Positions 1 to 9,958 of a stretch of 64,000 nt of DNA are shown one piece after another. This DNA is from Hippopus hippopus (taxonomy: Eukaryota > Mollusca > Bivalvia > Cardiida > Cardiidae): NCBI GenBank assembly GCA_946811185.2, contig OX328108.1, forward strand, positions 39,512,357 through 39,576,356. The letters are read 5' to 3'. The notes below the pieces were generated by a model. The model was given only the letters and a program-made list of their open reading frames with translations, had not been told where the DNA came from and did no database searches. Each line of letters begins with the position of its first letter. Positions within the stretch are counted from its first letter, which is position 1. A program made the position numbers and the translations under genes.

Positions 1-730
1 ATTCCTGTAAAAACTCCGGTTGCCATAGCAACAAAACTGAAAACTATTGGATATCTTTGTAAATCTTCATGTTCGAAACCATAAGGCCAAAGGCTACCAA
101 ATTTGGCATGTAGCTTCACGTAATAGTCCTGTACTAATTTTCTTCAAATGATAGCCCCGGGGCCAAATTTTGGTCCCGCCCCGGGGGTTCCAATTTTTTT
201 TTACATGGGCTTATAGAGTGAAAACTTTTCAAATCCTCTGGTTCTAAACCATACGGCCTAGGGCTGCCAATATTGGCATGTAGCTTCGTCCGATGAATCT
301 TTACTTATTATAGCTCTTGGGCCAAAAGTGACCCCCTATCAGGGGTCACAAGATCTACATGGGTTTATAAAGGGCTAAAGTGAAAACTTTAAATATCTTC
401 TGGTTGCAAACTTTATGGCCTAGGGCTACCAAATTTGGCTCGTAGCTTCATCTAATAGGCCTCTACTCTAATTCGTGAAATATAGCCCTGGAATCAAAAT
501 TGGCCCAGTCCTGTTGGTCAAAAGTTTTACATGGGCTTTTAACGTGAATACTTTATCTTCTCTTTCCTAACCGTAAGGCCCAGGGCTACCAAATTCGGCA
601 CATAGCTTCATCTCGTGGATCACTTCTGAATTTGTTCGAAATTCAGCCCTTGAATCGAAATAAGCCCCGCCTCTCATTGAGGAAACTTTGAGTATCTTCT
701 TTTTCTTAACGATACGGCCTCGACCTGGAT
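1..730. repeat. Diverged tandem repeat, ~160-bp unit
   Basis: Four to five diverged units repeat with the cues AACCATAAGGCC, then GGCTACCAAATTTGGC, then a GTAGCTTC box; cues recur near 78, 246, 408, 568 and 706. No coding potential is seen. Confidence 0.7.
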
Positions 731-734
731 TAGC

Positions 735-1057
735 CGAGCCCCGGTAGCGCAGTCGGTAGCGTGCAGGACTTGAGAACACAGGGTCCAGGGTTCGATCCCT
801 GGCCATGACCCCCGGCTCGGCCAATTTCTTTCCGAGGATTGATGATAGTCAGTGCGACAGGATTCATTCCTCTCCCACCGCTGACCATTGTTTCGACGAT
901 GATCATGTGGGAAAACAGCCAGTGGCTTGGAAAGAAAATTGTGTGAAGTACTGGTAAAAGAGACTCCAGGAACGCATGGATAGGTGCACTGGCCGCCGCG
1001 ATATAACAGAAATAATGTTGAAAACGGCGTTAAACACCATACAATCAATCAATCAAT
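735..1057 (+). mobile_element. tRNA-derived SINE, near full length
   Basis: The head has a Pol III A-box-like stretch (TAGCGCAGTCGGTAGCG) and B box (GGTTCGATCCC). A body follows with CCAGTGGCTTGG and GGTGCACTGGCC, and the 3' end is AACGGCGTTAAACACC with an (AATC)n tail. It does not fold as an intact tRNA (acceptor arms do not pair), so it is a SINE head and not a tRNA gene. Related copies or fragments: 1079-1332(+), 2411-2717(-), 25517-25740(-), 28115-28262(-), 33845-34005(+), 38990-39250(-), 39300-39432(+), 41627-41780(+), 44560-44700(+), 49190-49320(+), 50575-50880(-), 51573-51835(+), 62235-62360(-), 62940-63172(+). Confidence 0.8.
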
Positions 1058-1078
1058 CGACCTGGATTATTGGTATGT

Positions 1079-1332
1079 GGCGCCGAGCCCCAGTAGCCCA
1101 GTCAGTAGCGCACAAGACTTACGAATAGGAGTCGCTGATTCGATCAATTTCTTTCCGAGGATTGATGGTAGTCATTGCGACAGGATTCTTTCCTCTCTCA
1201 CCGCTGGCTTTGAAAGAATATAGTGCGGAGTAATGGTAAAAAGAAACTCCAGGAAAGCATGGATAAGTGCATTGACCGCCGCGATATAAATGAAATAATG
1301 TTAAAAACGGCGTTAAACACTATACAATCAAT
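1079..1332 (+). mobile_element. SINE copy, partial
   Basis: Same family as 735-1057, directly after it. The head is shortened and the B box is lost; the body and GGCGTTAAACAC tail are present. Confidence 0.7.
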
Positions 1333-1880
1333 TGGTACGAGGCTTGTCCGGAAAGTTCGTAGACACCTTCTTGCATACTAAGATTAAAGACAAAGGTTAA
1401 ATGAACCTACCTCTAACCACTAACTAATGTATTAGGAGCAAAATTACAAATTTTAAAAGAACCCCTTATATAAATAATGAAACTGCATCAGTTTTTGTAT
1501 AGTGATGTAGGTCTCCGTGGAACACATCATGAGACGTGCGTGTACTTGTTGAGTATGTGGCTATATCTTGTTGACCTCTATCTGGACCTAGTATCCATTA
1601 AGTTAAAGAGATTCCGGTGATGATGTAAAACGCATACAAAATGTATACTGTTTGCATACCGGGAATTAAGTTTTTTTTTTTCTAGATATAACAATGGCCT
1701 CTAGAGTACCGCAGTGACTTACTCGTCAGAGATATTATCGAAACAAACATTCTGATGAAAACAGTCAAGAGAAAGGGGCTGAACACGAAACCTCTGCATC
1801 GTGCACCAGGTTATTCGAAGATTTGCCCAGCAATCTAATTTTGCATCAACTTTGACACATTTCAAACTCATTTGTGATCA
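1333..1880. other. Intergenic, no feature recognised
   Basis: AT-rich sequence with short homopolymers. I see no open frame of note, splice-supported exon or clear repeat. Confidence 0.5.
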
Positions 1881-4080
1881 TTATCATCAAGACAAATATT
1901 TTGATCATTTACCCCGAGTATTGGGCTGAAAATGAGGCCCTTTGAGCGCACGTAAGGTTTTTCTGAGACTGGTCCCATTGAGTTACTATTTAATCCAATA
2001 TGACCAGTTTTCGAACTTGTCTCAAATACCAGGCAAACATGTCGACTGTCATGATTATTGGATTGAAAGTAAGGCGTCTAGAGAACACACAAGGTGAGAT
2101 ATTAACAAGATAAAGATTTTGACCAACTGAAATGAGTATTGGACCGAAAATGCGGCCTCTAGAGTGCACACAATTGTTTTTTTTTTTTTATGATTTGAAC
2201 CAGTGACCTACTTTGCGGTCGGACGTGACTCTTTTTAGAACTTACTCGAAATACTATCAATTTTGACTAACTTTCACGATTATCGAGATGAAAATCTTGC
2301 CCTCTATAGTGCACAGTATCCTTTTGTATGATTTGTCCCATTGGCTTTCTTTTAGTTCCAACTTGGCACAAAATTTTTAAACAGGACAGACATTATACTG
2401 TGTGGTTGAATCATTGCATGGTGTTTAATGCCGTTTTCAATATTTCAGTTATATCGCAGCGGCCAGTGCACTTATCCATACTTTCCTGGATTTTTCTTTT
2501 ACCAGTACTCCGCCAAATATTATTTCCGAGCCACTTGCTGCTTTCCCACATAACCATCTTCGAAACAATGGTCAGCGGTGAGAGAGGAATGAATCCTGTC
2601 ACAATGACTATCATCAATCCTCGGAGAGAAATTGGCCGAGCCGGGGATTCATCCAGCGGCCCTCAATTCTCAAGTCCTGTACGCTACCGGCTGGGCTACC
2701 GGGGCTCGACGACAGACATTCTAACCGAATTTCATGAATATCAGACGGAAAATGTGGCCTCTAGAGTCCAAGGTTTTTCTTGGATTTGATCCAGTTACCT
2801 ACGTTTTGGTCTGACCTGGCCCAAACATTCTGACCAATTTTCATGGGAATCTGATTGACAACTTGGCCTCTAAGGTGTACACAAGGTTTTTCTAAGATTT
2901 GACCCATTGACCTACTTTTTGATCCGACGGGATCAAATTTGGAGTTTGTCCAAGATATCAAGAGTATTCGATGGAAAATATGGGCTCTAGAGTGCACAGA
3001 AAGTAATCGTTGACGACCACAAGACGGACGAAGACGAAAACAGCACGATCACTAAAGCTCGCCTTTCAAGAGCACTTCGTGCTCAGGTGAGCTAAAAAGC
3101 TTCTGTGTACTCTAAAGGCCTATTTTCACTCCAGTACTCATAAAAGTTGGTCAGAATGCATGTTTTAATACTTACTTTTAATACTTACTTTGATGATTTT
3201 GAAACTGGGTCACGTCGGGTAAAAAAAAAGTCACTGGGGCAAATCTCAGATTAAGTCAGATACTCATTTTAGTTCGTCAGAATGATTGCTTTGATAACAT
3301 CTCGGACGTGTTTAAAATTGGGTCATATAAGGTTGAGTGTACTCTAGAGGCAACATTTTTAGTCTATGGATCATGAAAGCTTGCCAAAATATAAAATTTT
3401 GTCCAGATAATATCTCGGGTTTTGACCACTGGGTCACGTCAGATAAATATTTAGGCCACTGGACAAATCTTAGAATCTTACATTCTAGAGACCATTTTTT
3501 AGTCCAATACCCATTAAACTTGATTAGAGTATTTGTCTTGATGTTGTTTGGGACGAGTTTGAATTTGGGTCGCATCCGGTTAATAATGAAGTCACTTGAA
3601 CAAATCTTAGAATAAAGTTGTGGTGCACCCCGGAGGTCTCATTTTTAGTCTGCTACACATGGACGTTGGTCAGAATGTATGTCATGAAAATATCTCTAAT
3701 TAGTGAAAATATAGGTAACGTGTGAATCAAAAAGTACACTGTAGAGGACACATTTTCATTCCAATAATCATGACAATTTGTTCAAATGTTTGCTTTTAAA
3801 ATATCTATTTCGAGTCCAAAATTTGGTCATGTGAGGTCAAAAAGTGGGTTACTTGGACAGATCTTAGAAAAACATTCTGTGCTGTCTAGAGGCCACACCA
3901 TATGTTCAATATTCATGAAAGTTTGTCAGAATGTTTTTGTTGATGACACTTTGGACGAGTTTGATAATGAGTCACGCAGGACAAAAAAAAAAGTAGTTTA
4001 TGGGACAAATCTCAGAGAAACCTTGTGGACACTCTAGAGGCCACATTTTAAGTTCTTTTTAATAGAAACTATTTCAGAAT
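1881..4080. repeat. ~150-bp units in opposite orientations around a centre near 3050
   Basis: Units carry a CTCTAGAGTGCACA-type box, a TTTGACCCA/TTGACCTAC box and a CCAATTTTCATG box. They run forward to about 3000 and reverse-complemented from about 3100 (GTACTCTAGAGGC then ATTTTTAGTC). The centre has AGCTCGCC...AGGTGAGCT and a GAGCACTTCGTGCTC palindrome. A minus-strand SINE interrupts the forward side. Short frames here are repeat shadows. Confidence 0.65.
2411..2717 (-). mobile_element. SINE copy in the forward repeat block
   Basis: Reverse complement of the 735-1057 family: GTGTTTAATGCCGTTTTCAA at one end, GGCCAGTGCAC inside, and the tRNA-like head (TACGCTACCGGCTGGGCTACC) at the other end. 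Confidence 0.75.
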
Positions 4081-4084
4081 GTAT

Positions 4085-4352
4085 GAGTCATGCTCTGTGG
4101 AAAAAGGGGAGCGCATCTCCATGATACGTTATACCAAGCAAATCATCATGTACATGTAGTTCTACGAGTAGATCCATAAAGTCCATTTTGTGTAACAACC
4201 GTCTTCGTTATAGAGTAGAATGGTAATTAGACATACAGAAAATTTAACAGCAAAAAGTTTCGACCCAGGTCAGCCTGCGCGGAATGCGCAGGCTGACATG
4301 GGGCGATCCTTTTTGCAGATGCATTAAGCCTCCTTTTCACAGAGCATGGCTT
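4085..4352. mobile_element. MITE family 1 copy
   Basis: Terminal inverted repeats begin GAGTCATGCTCTGTG and end CACAGAGCATGGCTT. An inner hairpin is built from GTCAGCCTGCGCGGA and its complement. The family consensus is about 265 bp with the cues GGGGGCTTAATGCATCT, ATGGATCCATAA, AAAGTTTCGACCC. No coding capacity, so non-autonomous. Confidence 0.8.
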
Positions 4353-4359
4353 GTATACT

Positions 4360-4680
4360 TAGATAATATTTCGGACAGCCTACCGGCCGTCTACCAAGCT
4401 ACATGTACCTACCAATATGACAACCTTACCAACCGACTGACTTAACTCTCCATAAGCCTGCCTAACTATATACTGAGTACCTATTGATCTATCTGACGAA
4501 CTACTTTGCAACTAACCTTCTTACCTACCTGTCAACCTACATGGACCTACCACCGTACGTAACCACCATTTAACTGATTGTCCTTCCTATCTACATGTAC
4601 AATGTACCTACCGACCAGTAGACTGATCTACCGTTCTACCTACAAACCTAACTAGCCACCAACGTATACATGTAGGCCTA
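4360..4680. repeat. Degenerate CTAC/CCTA-rich low-complexity tract
   Basis: Irregular repetition of CTACC, TACCTACC and ACATGTAC words. No gene seen. Confidence 0.55.
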
Positions 4681-5649
4681 TCTGCTAAGCGCGACTCAAT
4701 AACCGTTTGCTGACAATGTAGATCAAGATCAGACTGCACAGAACTCTACACTGTCCGATCAGTGGATATCTGGGTTTTTACTATCGGTTTGAAAACCATC
4801 GTTTCATACCAAATTTGTTGTAGAATGTAATTGTACCGTGATTTTGTTTAAAACAACAATATTATTTCAGTTTAATTTCAAAACCACTGTTTTGTTTTAG
4901 ACTAGCGAAGCTAGTCTATAGGCATCCAGATTGAGCCAGACTCAATGTAAATAAAAAAACCCACAGTTGCCAAATACTGCCTCACAGAAAAATAACTCCT
5001 TACTGTTAGGAATCTCAATTCTGTCATATCTGACAATTTTGACAAAAAACACAGACCCTCTGCCATCCCGATTTGAACATATCTACTTAAAAAGTAATAG
5101 ACTGTACAAGATGTCATTGATAGGGTGCATGATGTTTGCTTATATGTAAATTAAGTGACCTATGCAAATCAGGCTCATATCACTGATTTCTACACAGCTG
5201 TACTTAAAATCATTAATGGATCTAAAAATAGACCCCCAGGTAACATGTAGCAAATCCCAGCTACACAAACCTTCACTGGACAGGGAACCCTTCTCATTCC
5301 TTCAGTCATTCATTATTTAGATCATTGTGAATGGAAACTGATAGGCCTATGTTAAACTGTTATTTTACGTCTTGTATATTAAGCGTTTACCACACAATCC
5401 CGAGTTTTCACGAAAGCGGGGAAGAAGCCCTTTTAAAACAATGCGGGAAAAGGAGGAAATGCTGGTTCCCAGCACTTTCACCTTTTCTCACATTGTTTTC
5501 AGCCCTTTTAGAATATGCTTTCATCAATTGAGCCACATTTAACTTATGGTCTGGAACAGCTTTTAATGTGGAGGGATGTAAATTTTTTTGTTTTGTAAAG
5601 AGTTAAATGGTTAACCGTTACATCTTGTGCTTTTGATTAACTATATAAT

Positions 5650-5845
5650 CCAATTTAATCCTTAACCTGCTAAAAAAAAGTTGAATAAAGCTTTCAAGCA
5701 TATTGTAAAAACCTGAATACTGCTATTGCAAACATATATTTTTGAGAAAAATATATCCTCAAGGTTATCGGATAGTGTAGATCCAACACCAGACTGTACA
5801 GTCTGTGCAGTCTGATCTTGATCTATATTGTCTGTCTGTCCGTTC
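5650..5845. mobile_element. MITE family 4 copy
   Basis: Hallmark palindrome: GTGTAGATCC.A..CAGACTG then CAGTCTGATCTTGATCTA. Flanks are AACCTGCTAA and AATATATCCTCAAGGTTATCGGA. Other copies: 4685-4780, 23405-23620, 41275-41490, 50185-50285, 53155-53275, 57055-57150. Confidence 0.7.
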
Positions 5846-5869
5846 GTCCATCTGGACAGACATCTTTTA

Positions 5870-6160
5870 AAATCCTTGATGAAAACTGATGGAACTTCAT
5901 ATATGTATTCCTTATGATAGTCCGCCGATAAAGATTGTTTTCTTTTTTTATTTGATGCCGTGTCATTGGAAAAGGGGCTTGATGCATATTGCCATTATGG
6001 ACTGATATCTCTTTGATTATTGGACAAAATTTTATGAAACTTCATATTCATATTGTTTATCATAAGCCACAGACAATCATTGTTTGTTTTTATCTAATGA
6101 AATGCTATGCTATGGAAAAGGGGGCTTAATGGATAATTTCATTATGGACCAATAACAAAA
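5870..6160. repeat. Two direct copies of a ~140-bp unit
   Basis: GAAACTTCATAT, ATTGTTT, GGAAAAGGGG.CTT and ATTATGGAC boxes occur twice in order (about 5880-6005 and 6030-6150). A partial MITE family 3 hairpin lies before this at 5390-5510. The stretch 6160-6920 holds no recognised feature. Confidence 0.55.
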
Positions 6161-6959
6161 AGGCCACGTGTACATGCAAAACACGATACCTCTTATATGT
6201 TTCTATTTAAAGAGGTCTTTAGGAGATATTATTTCAACGAAATAACCCGTTTTAAATTGAAAGTTAACAAACCGAAGTTTTTCATGGTATTTCTTGTTTT
6301 GAGAAATAAATTGTCCATAGCGTCGGGTAAAGTCAATGGATTGAACTGGATCTGAATTAGACGAGATTGGACTTAATAACCGGAATGAACCGATGGAACT
6401 GGAACGGACTCAGTAACAAAATTTGACAATTTTTCTTCAGTCTTGTATAAACCAACCAAGTTTTATATTTTACCATAGCCACTTATTTCAAATTCGCTAG
6501 TCTGCCAGTACTTTCAGTACTTTGATTATTGATATGTAAAGAGAATGCCATAGTAAGTAACCTCGCAAACAATCTAGCAACAAATTTAGCATCCTACCCT
6601 ATCCTAACCAGTACTATTCGGCAAACCTCGGATGATCTGTTGATCAAGTTTCTCGGCTGTATCGCGTGGCTTGATATGCACATATACGGTTAAACTGGTA
6701 GCCTGTTATCGGTCTGTCTATCGGACGGTTACGGGAGATGCAGCGGGTACCATTTTACTACACAGTACATTTCTTCGCCGGAAGTACACCGCTTCACCGA
6801 TCTTAAAATCGTAACACTCCACTTGGAATGCAAACACTAGTCACAATTTTCCGTGAGGATCTTTCTAAATACATTTCCCATGACAAACAGTTTCTACATT
6901 TATTTTCTAACTCGGTCTGTCATTTACGTTGGCATTTTTCAACGATAGGTTGCTTATCA

Positions 6960-7028
6960 CCGTGCCTGTTGTTGCCGTTGCTAATCGAGTTACAGTTACG
7001 CCGCCATGTTTATGATCATGTGACTGGC
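6960..7028 (-). repeat. Host repeat interrupted by the 15-kb element, left part
   Basis: Read on the minus strand, this matches the CCAGTCACGTGATC...GTGGCGGCG...GTTTAGCAACG stretch at 27010-27060 and 51920-51970. Its other half lies at 22182-22255, beyond the element. Together they reconstruct the continuous repeat seen at the other two loci. Confidence 0.8.
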
Positions 7029-7034
7029 AGTATT
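7029..7034 (+). repeat. Target site duplication AGTATT, left
   Basis: AGTATT directly precedes the first base of the left inverted repeat and recurs directly after the right one at 22176-22181. Six base pairs is the duplication length reported for Polinton/Maverick insertions. Confidence 0.9.
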
Positions 7035-7043
7035 AGTAGTAAA

Positions 7044-7097
7044 GGAAGAGAGCCTGGGGAACTACCCCGGCCTGGGTAGTTCCCCAGGCTCTCTTCC
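7044..7097. repeat. Terminal palindrome, left (54 bp)
   Basis: A perfect inverted repeat with 24-bp arms (7044-7067 and 7074-7097) and a 6-nt centre CGGCCT, starting nine bases from the element end. The same palindrome is at 22113-22166. Candidate replication or end-recognition site, since a single strand would form a long hairpin; the function is inference. Confidence 0.9.
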
Positions 7098-7249
7098 CTG
7101 AGTGCCGTACATCACCACCCCTGACAAAAATGTGGGCTAGTTTGTCCTCCCGAAAGAATTTATCCCTTGCATAAGGTCCGAAAAGTTGCGAGTAAGCGAT
7201 AAAGTCCGAGATTCCGCATGAAAATGTTACTATAAATAGAATCATAGCA

Positions 7250-7440
7250 TTCAAAATGGCGGCCTTGTGACTGACAGTCTGGTTAAAAAATTAGCCAGGC
7301 TCTCGTCCCTGAGTGGAATTTTTCTGCAAAAAAGGGAAAGGGGGGGAGTTTTGCCTATTCTACCCTCCCTGAGAGGGATTTAGCATTCAAAATGCTGACC
7401 TTGTGACTGACAGTCTGGGTAAAAAATTGGTCAGATCACT
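7250..7440. repeat. Subterminal duplicated block, left
   Basis: Two diverged copies of GTGACTGACAGTCTGG plus TAAAAAATT, at 7267-7294 and 7403-7430. A second copy of the AGGCTCTC.TCCCTGAGTG box lies at 7298-7317, echoing 7085-7104. The mirrored block is at 21775-21960. No gene. Confidence 0.7.
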
Positions 7441-7860
7441 GAGTTGGACTTAGTTTTTTCACCCTATGTATGATTTTTCTTTCTAAATGCTTTGACATTG
7501 AGTTGGACTTAGTTTTTTCACCCTATGGATGATTTTTTCTCTTTCTAAATGTCTGAGCACTGAGTTGGACTTAGACTTTTTTCTGCATCTATGAATGAAT
7601 TTTCTTTCTAAATGTCTGGACATTGAGTTGGACTTAGTCTTTTTCTGCAATTATGGATGATTTCTCTTTTCTAAAAGGAAATTTATCCTATATCACTGAG
7701 TTGGTCTTAGCTTTTTTTCCCTATGAATGATTTTCTCTCTTTCTAAAAGGTTGACCATTGAGTTGGACTTAGTCTTTTTTCCGCAATTATGAATGATTTT
7801 TTTCTTTCTAAAAGACTGAGCACTGGGTTGGACTTTGTCTTTTTTGCATCTATGAATGAT
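7430..7860. repeat. ~65-bp tandem array, left arm
   Basis: Units alternate GAGTTGGACTTAGT, a T-rich stretch, TATGAATGATTTT.TCTTTCTAAA and GTCTGAGCACT. Second array at 9425-9790; mirrored array at 21120-21780. Short frames through it are not supported as genes. Confidence 0.8.
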
Positions 7861-7929
7861 TCTTACTCTTTGCAGTATAACTCTCTGGAGTATAACTCTT
7901 TTGGAGTGCATCTCTTCTAAAAGAAGTTT

Positions 7930-8475
7930 GACAATTTGAAGAAATGACATTTTTGAAGAAAGATAGAACTTTCGTGGTAGATGGTTAGTCCTGAAAAGGA
8001 CTGTTGGGTTAGCTCTGAAAAGAGCTGTGACAATTTGAAGAAATGACAACTTGAAGATAGAACTTTCGTCTGATAGCTTGAAGGTAGAACTTTCGTCTGG
8101 CATCTTGAAGATAGAACTTTCGTGGTAGATGGTTAGTCCTGAAAAGGACTGTTGGGTTAGCTCTGAAAAGAGCTGTGACAATTTGAAGAAATGACAACTT
8201 GAAGATAGAACTTTCGTCTGATAGCTTGAAGGTAGAACTTTCGTCTGGCATCTTGAAGATAGAACTTTCGTGGTAGATGGTTAGTCCTGAAAAGGACTGT
8301 TGGGTTAGCTCTGAAAAGAGCTGTGACAATTTGAAGAAATGACAACTTGAAGATAGAACTTTCGTCTAACAGCTTGAAGGTAGAACTTTCGTCTAACAAT
8401 TTGAAGAAATGACAATTTGAAGAAAAGATAGAACTTACGTCTGACAATTTGAAGAAAGGTAGATCTTCCGTGGTA
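7930..8475 (-). repeat. 148-bp tandem repeats carrying paired histone-like hairpins, left
   Basis: Three units of exactly 148 bp (hairpin starts 7987, 8135, 8283). Each has two hairpins about 24 nt apart plus several copies of ACGAAAGTTCTA (minus-strand reading). A shorter partial region with further ACGAAAGTTCTA boxes runs to 8475. Because 148 is not a multiple of three, the frames here change from unit to unit and are not genes. Confidence 0.9.
7987..8322 (-). terminator. Six histone-like 3' stem-loops
   Basis: On the minus strand AGTCCTTTTCAGGACT lies at 7987-8002, 8135-8150 and 8283-8298; AGCTCTTTTCAGAGCT lies at 8011-8026, 8159-8174 and 8307-8322. Each is a 6-bp stem with loop TTTC and the G:C second pair and pyrimidine/purine stem positions typical of metazoan histone mRNA stem-loops. 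Only the outermost pair differs (A:T for G:C). The inner hairpins are followed by AACCCAAC, close to the histone ACCCA flank. Confidence 0.75.
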
Positions 8476-8482
8476 GATGGTT

Positions 8483-8498
8483 AGCCCTGAAAAGGGCT
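8483..8498 (-). terminator. Histone-like 3' stem-loop of the 78-aa gene, left
   Basis: AGCCCTTTTCAGGGCT on the minus strand, preceded by CCAAC and followed by AACCATCTACCACGGAAG. It lies 45 bp beyond the stop codon of the 78-aa gene. Two more hairpins lie between: 8507-8524 (arms GGTCCT/AGGACC) and 8531-8558 (10-bp arms, overlapping the stop codon). Confidence 0.75.
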
Positions 8499-8543
8499 GT
8501 TGGGGTGGTCCTAAAAAAAGGACCTGGTTTGGAGGTTGTGTTT

Positions 8544-8780
8544 TTAAGCACAACCTCCAACCTTCCTGCACGCCGGACAGCTACTTGCAGTCCTCCTCTT
8601 CAGCCTTTTTAGTTGCTGCTCGTCCAAGTTGTATTGAAGTGAGAACGGTGGCTCGTTGTCACTATCCCAGCACTCGGTCTGGGGCACGACGAACTCCTTC
8701 TTTTTTCCGGCCATCTTCTTTTCTTTACTTGACAACTGTGCAAGCCCGCTGAAACTCATATCTCGAAGTGCGCATTCCAT
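8544..8780 (-). CDS. 78-aa small arm protein, left copy
   Basis: Unknown function. The N-terminus is MECALRDMSF, a Lys-rich patch (SSKEKKMAGKKKE) sits at about residues 17-30, and the C-terminus SCPACRKVGGCA has a CPxC pair that could bind zinc. The right-arm copy at 20249-20485 differs at one visible residue (E in NEPP here, N there), consistent with coding but also with recent arm exchange. The ATG sits about 53 bp past a TATA box and 90 bp past a perfect CRE. The 3' end is a set of hairpins ending in a histone-like stem-loop. The stop codon lies inside a 10-bp-arm hairpin. Confidence 0.7.
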   Translation of the reverse strand: MECALRDMSFSGLAQLSSKEKKMAGKKKEFVVPQTECWDSDNEPPFSLQYNLDEQQLKRLKRRTASSCPACRKVGGCA

Positions 8781-8825
8781 TATGGCTACAAGTCGAAGAG
8801 AATGAATGATGTGCGGGAAAATACC

Positions 8826-8880
8826 GCTGGGCTTTATAGCTTTTCAGACGGATTGAACTAGTTGACCCATGACGTCATTT
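8826..8880 (-). promoter_or_regulatory. CRE/TATA promoter of the left 78-aa gene
   Basis: Perfect TGACGTCA at 8870-8877; TATAAA (minus strand) at 8833-8838 in the shared context GCTATAAAGCCCAGCG. TCAATCC lies between them. The arrangement repeats at the other cassettes. Confidence 0.75.
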
Positions 8881-9105
8881 TCTCCTATGTTTTCCCGCGT
8901 CGGCGTTTCATGCTGTTTTGGCTCCAAATTAATGTTATCCAATCAGATTCACCGTTGTTTTTCTATTACTAAATGTTTTATTTTTGACCAACCCGTGGGT
9001 TTGTTACATTTTCTTGTTCGGGGATTTTATTGTTGGCCAATCCGTGGGTTTGTTACATTTTCTTGTTCGGGTTAGAAAAAACTAGAGTTTGACTATCCTA
9101 TGACT
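8862..9105. repeat. CRE spacer, copy A
   Basis: A direct repeat of 10340-10588 (copy B), running from the CRE through TTGTTACATTTTCTTGTTCGG (present twice in each copy) to AAAACTAGAGTTTGAC. Diagnostic differences from B include CCGCGTCGGCG (B: CCGCATCGGCG) and AGATTCACCGTTG (B: AGAATCAGCGTTT). Confidence 0.9.
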
Positions 9106-9424
9106 TTTTTTGATTATGAGTCTTCTGACAAAAATGAAAAGAAAGATGTTTATTTAAGTTAGCTAACCCTGAAATAGGTTACTTTTGTACAGAATACATT
9201 TTTTTATCCTCCACTCTTTCTTTCGATTGATTCCATTCTATTTAGCATTTGCATCAGATGCTCAATTTCATACCTGATATATCTGAAACGTTCTCTTTCT
9301 TCTAACCAGAAGAGCAATGAGAGAAAAAAATGTCAATCCAAACATTGCGGGATACTGACTCAGGTTTTACAAAAGTTAATGGTGAATGAGAAAAAATAAT
9401 CAAGAGTTTGGTGTTTTATATGTG
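9106..9424. other. Spacer specific to the left arm
   Basis: AT-rich, with no open frame of note and no counterpart in the right arm. It forms the start of the extra cassette. Confidence 0.6.
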
Positions 9425-9830
9425 TGATGGATCACTTTTTAGGTTTTTTCATCCTATGGATGATTTTTTCTCTTTCTAAAAGCCTGACTATTGAGTTGGA
9501 CTTAGACTTTTTTCTTTCTAAATGTCTGAGCACTGAGTTGTACTTAGTTTTTTTACCCATATGCTATTAGGATTGCTTTATTGTTTTACTTCTATCCATT
9601 ACTTGGCCTTTAAGTGCTTTCTCTTTCTAAATGTCTGAACATTGAGTTGAACTTAGTTTTTTTACATCTCTATGAATGATTTTTTCTCTAAAAGACTGAG
9701 CACTGGGTTGGACTTAGCTTTTTTCTGTATCTATGAATGAATTTTCTTTCTAATTGTCTGGACATTGAGTTGGACTTAGTCTTTTTTACTCTTTGGAGTG
9801 TAACTCTCTTGAGTGTGAGTCTTTGGAGTG
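9425..9830. repeat. Second ~65-bp tandem array, left arm only
   Basis: Same unit as the 7430-7860 array (GAGTTGGACTTAG, TTTCTTTCTAAATGTCTGAGCACT). It sits 3' of the 104-aa gene just as the first array sits 3' of the 78-aa gene, so array, hairpin, gene and promoter recur as a module. Confidence 0.8.
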
Positions 9831-9911
9831 TAACTCTTCTAAAAGAAAGAAGTTTGACAATTTGAAGAAATGACAATTTGAAGAAAGATAGAACTTTCGT
9901 GGTAGATGGTT

Positions 9912-9927
9912 AGCCCTGAAAAGGGCT
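9912..9927 (-). terminator. Histone-like 3' stem-loop of the 104-aa gene
   Basis: AGCCCTTTTCAGGGCT on the minus strand, about 30 bp after the stop codon. It is followed by AACCATCTACCACGAAAGTT, so the GAAAG box is at the same spacing as in the other cassettes. Confidence 0.75.
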
Positions 9928-9958
9928 GTTTTGAGAAGAGCTGATTTTTGAAAAATGT

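Noticed and set aside
735..812. A tRNA gene
   Set aside because: A and B boxes are present but the acceptor and anticodon stems do not form; it continues into a SINE body repeated elsewhere.
7033..7254. A 73-codon frame running out through the terminal palindrome, identical at 21956-22177
   Set aside because: It lacks an ATG at its reported start, crosses the element end for its stop, and its identity between arms is explained by the inverted repeat.
7430..8475. CRISPR-like regular repeats
   Set aside because: Units are contiguous tandem repeats without unique spacers, in a eukaryotic transposon.
8507..8558. Rho-independent bacterial-type terminators
   Set aside because: The DNA is animal; the hairpins lie near stop codons but lack the context for that mechanism, and the histone-type hairpin that follows fits better.
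7693..8571. Overlapping minus-strand frames of 88-162 codons through the hairpin arrays, mirrored at 20458-21186
   Set aside because: They run through 148-bp repeats, which shift frame each unit, so different units encode different peptides; the proteins are shadows of the repeats.
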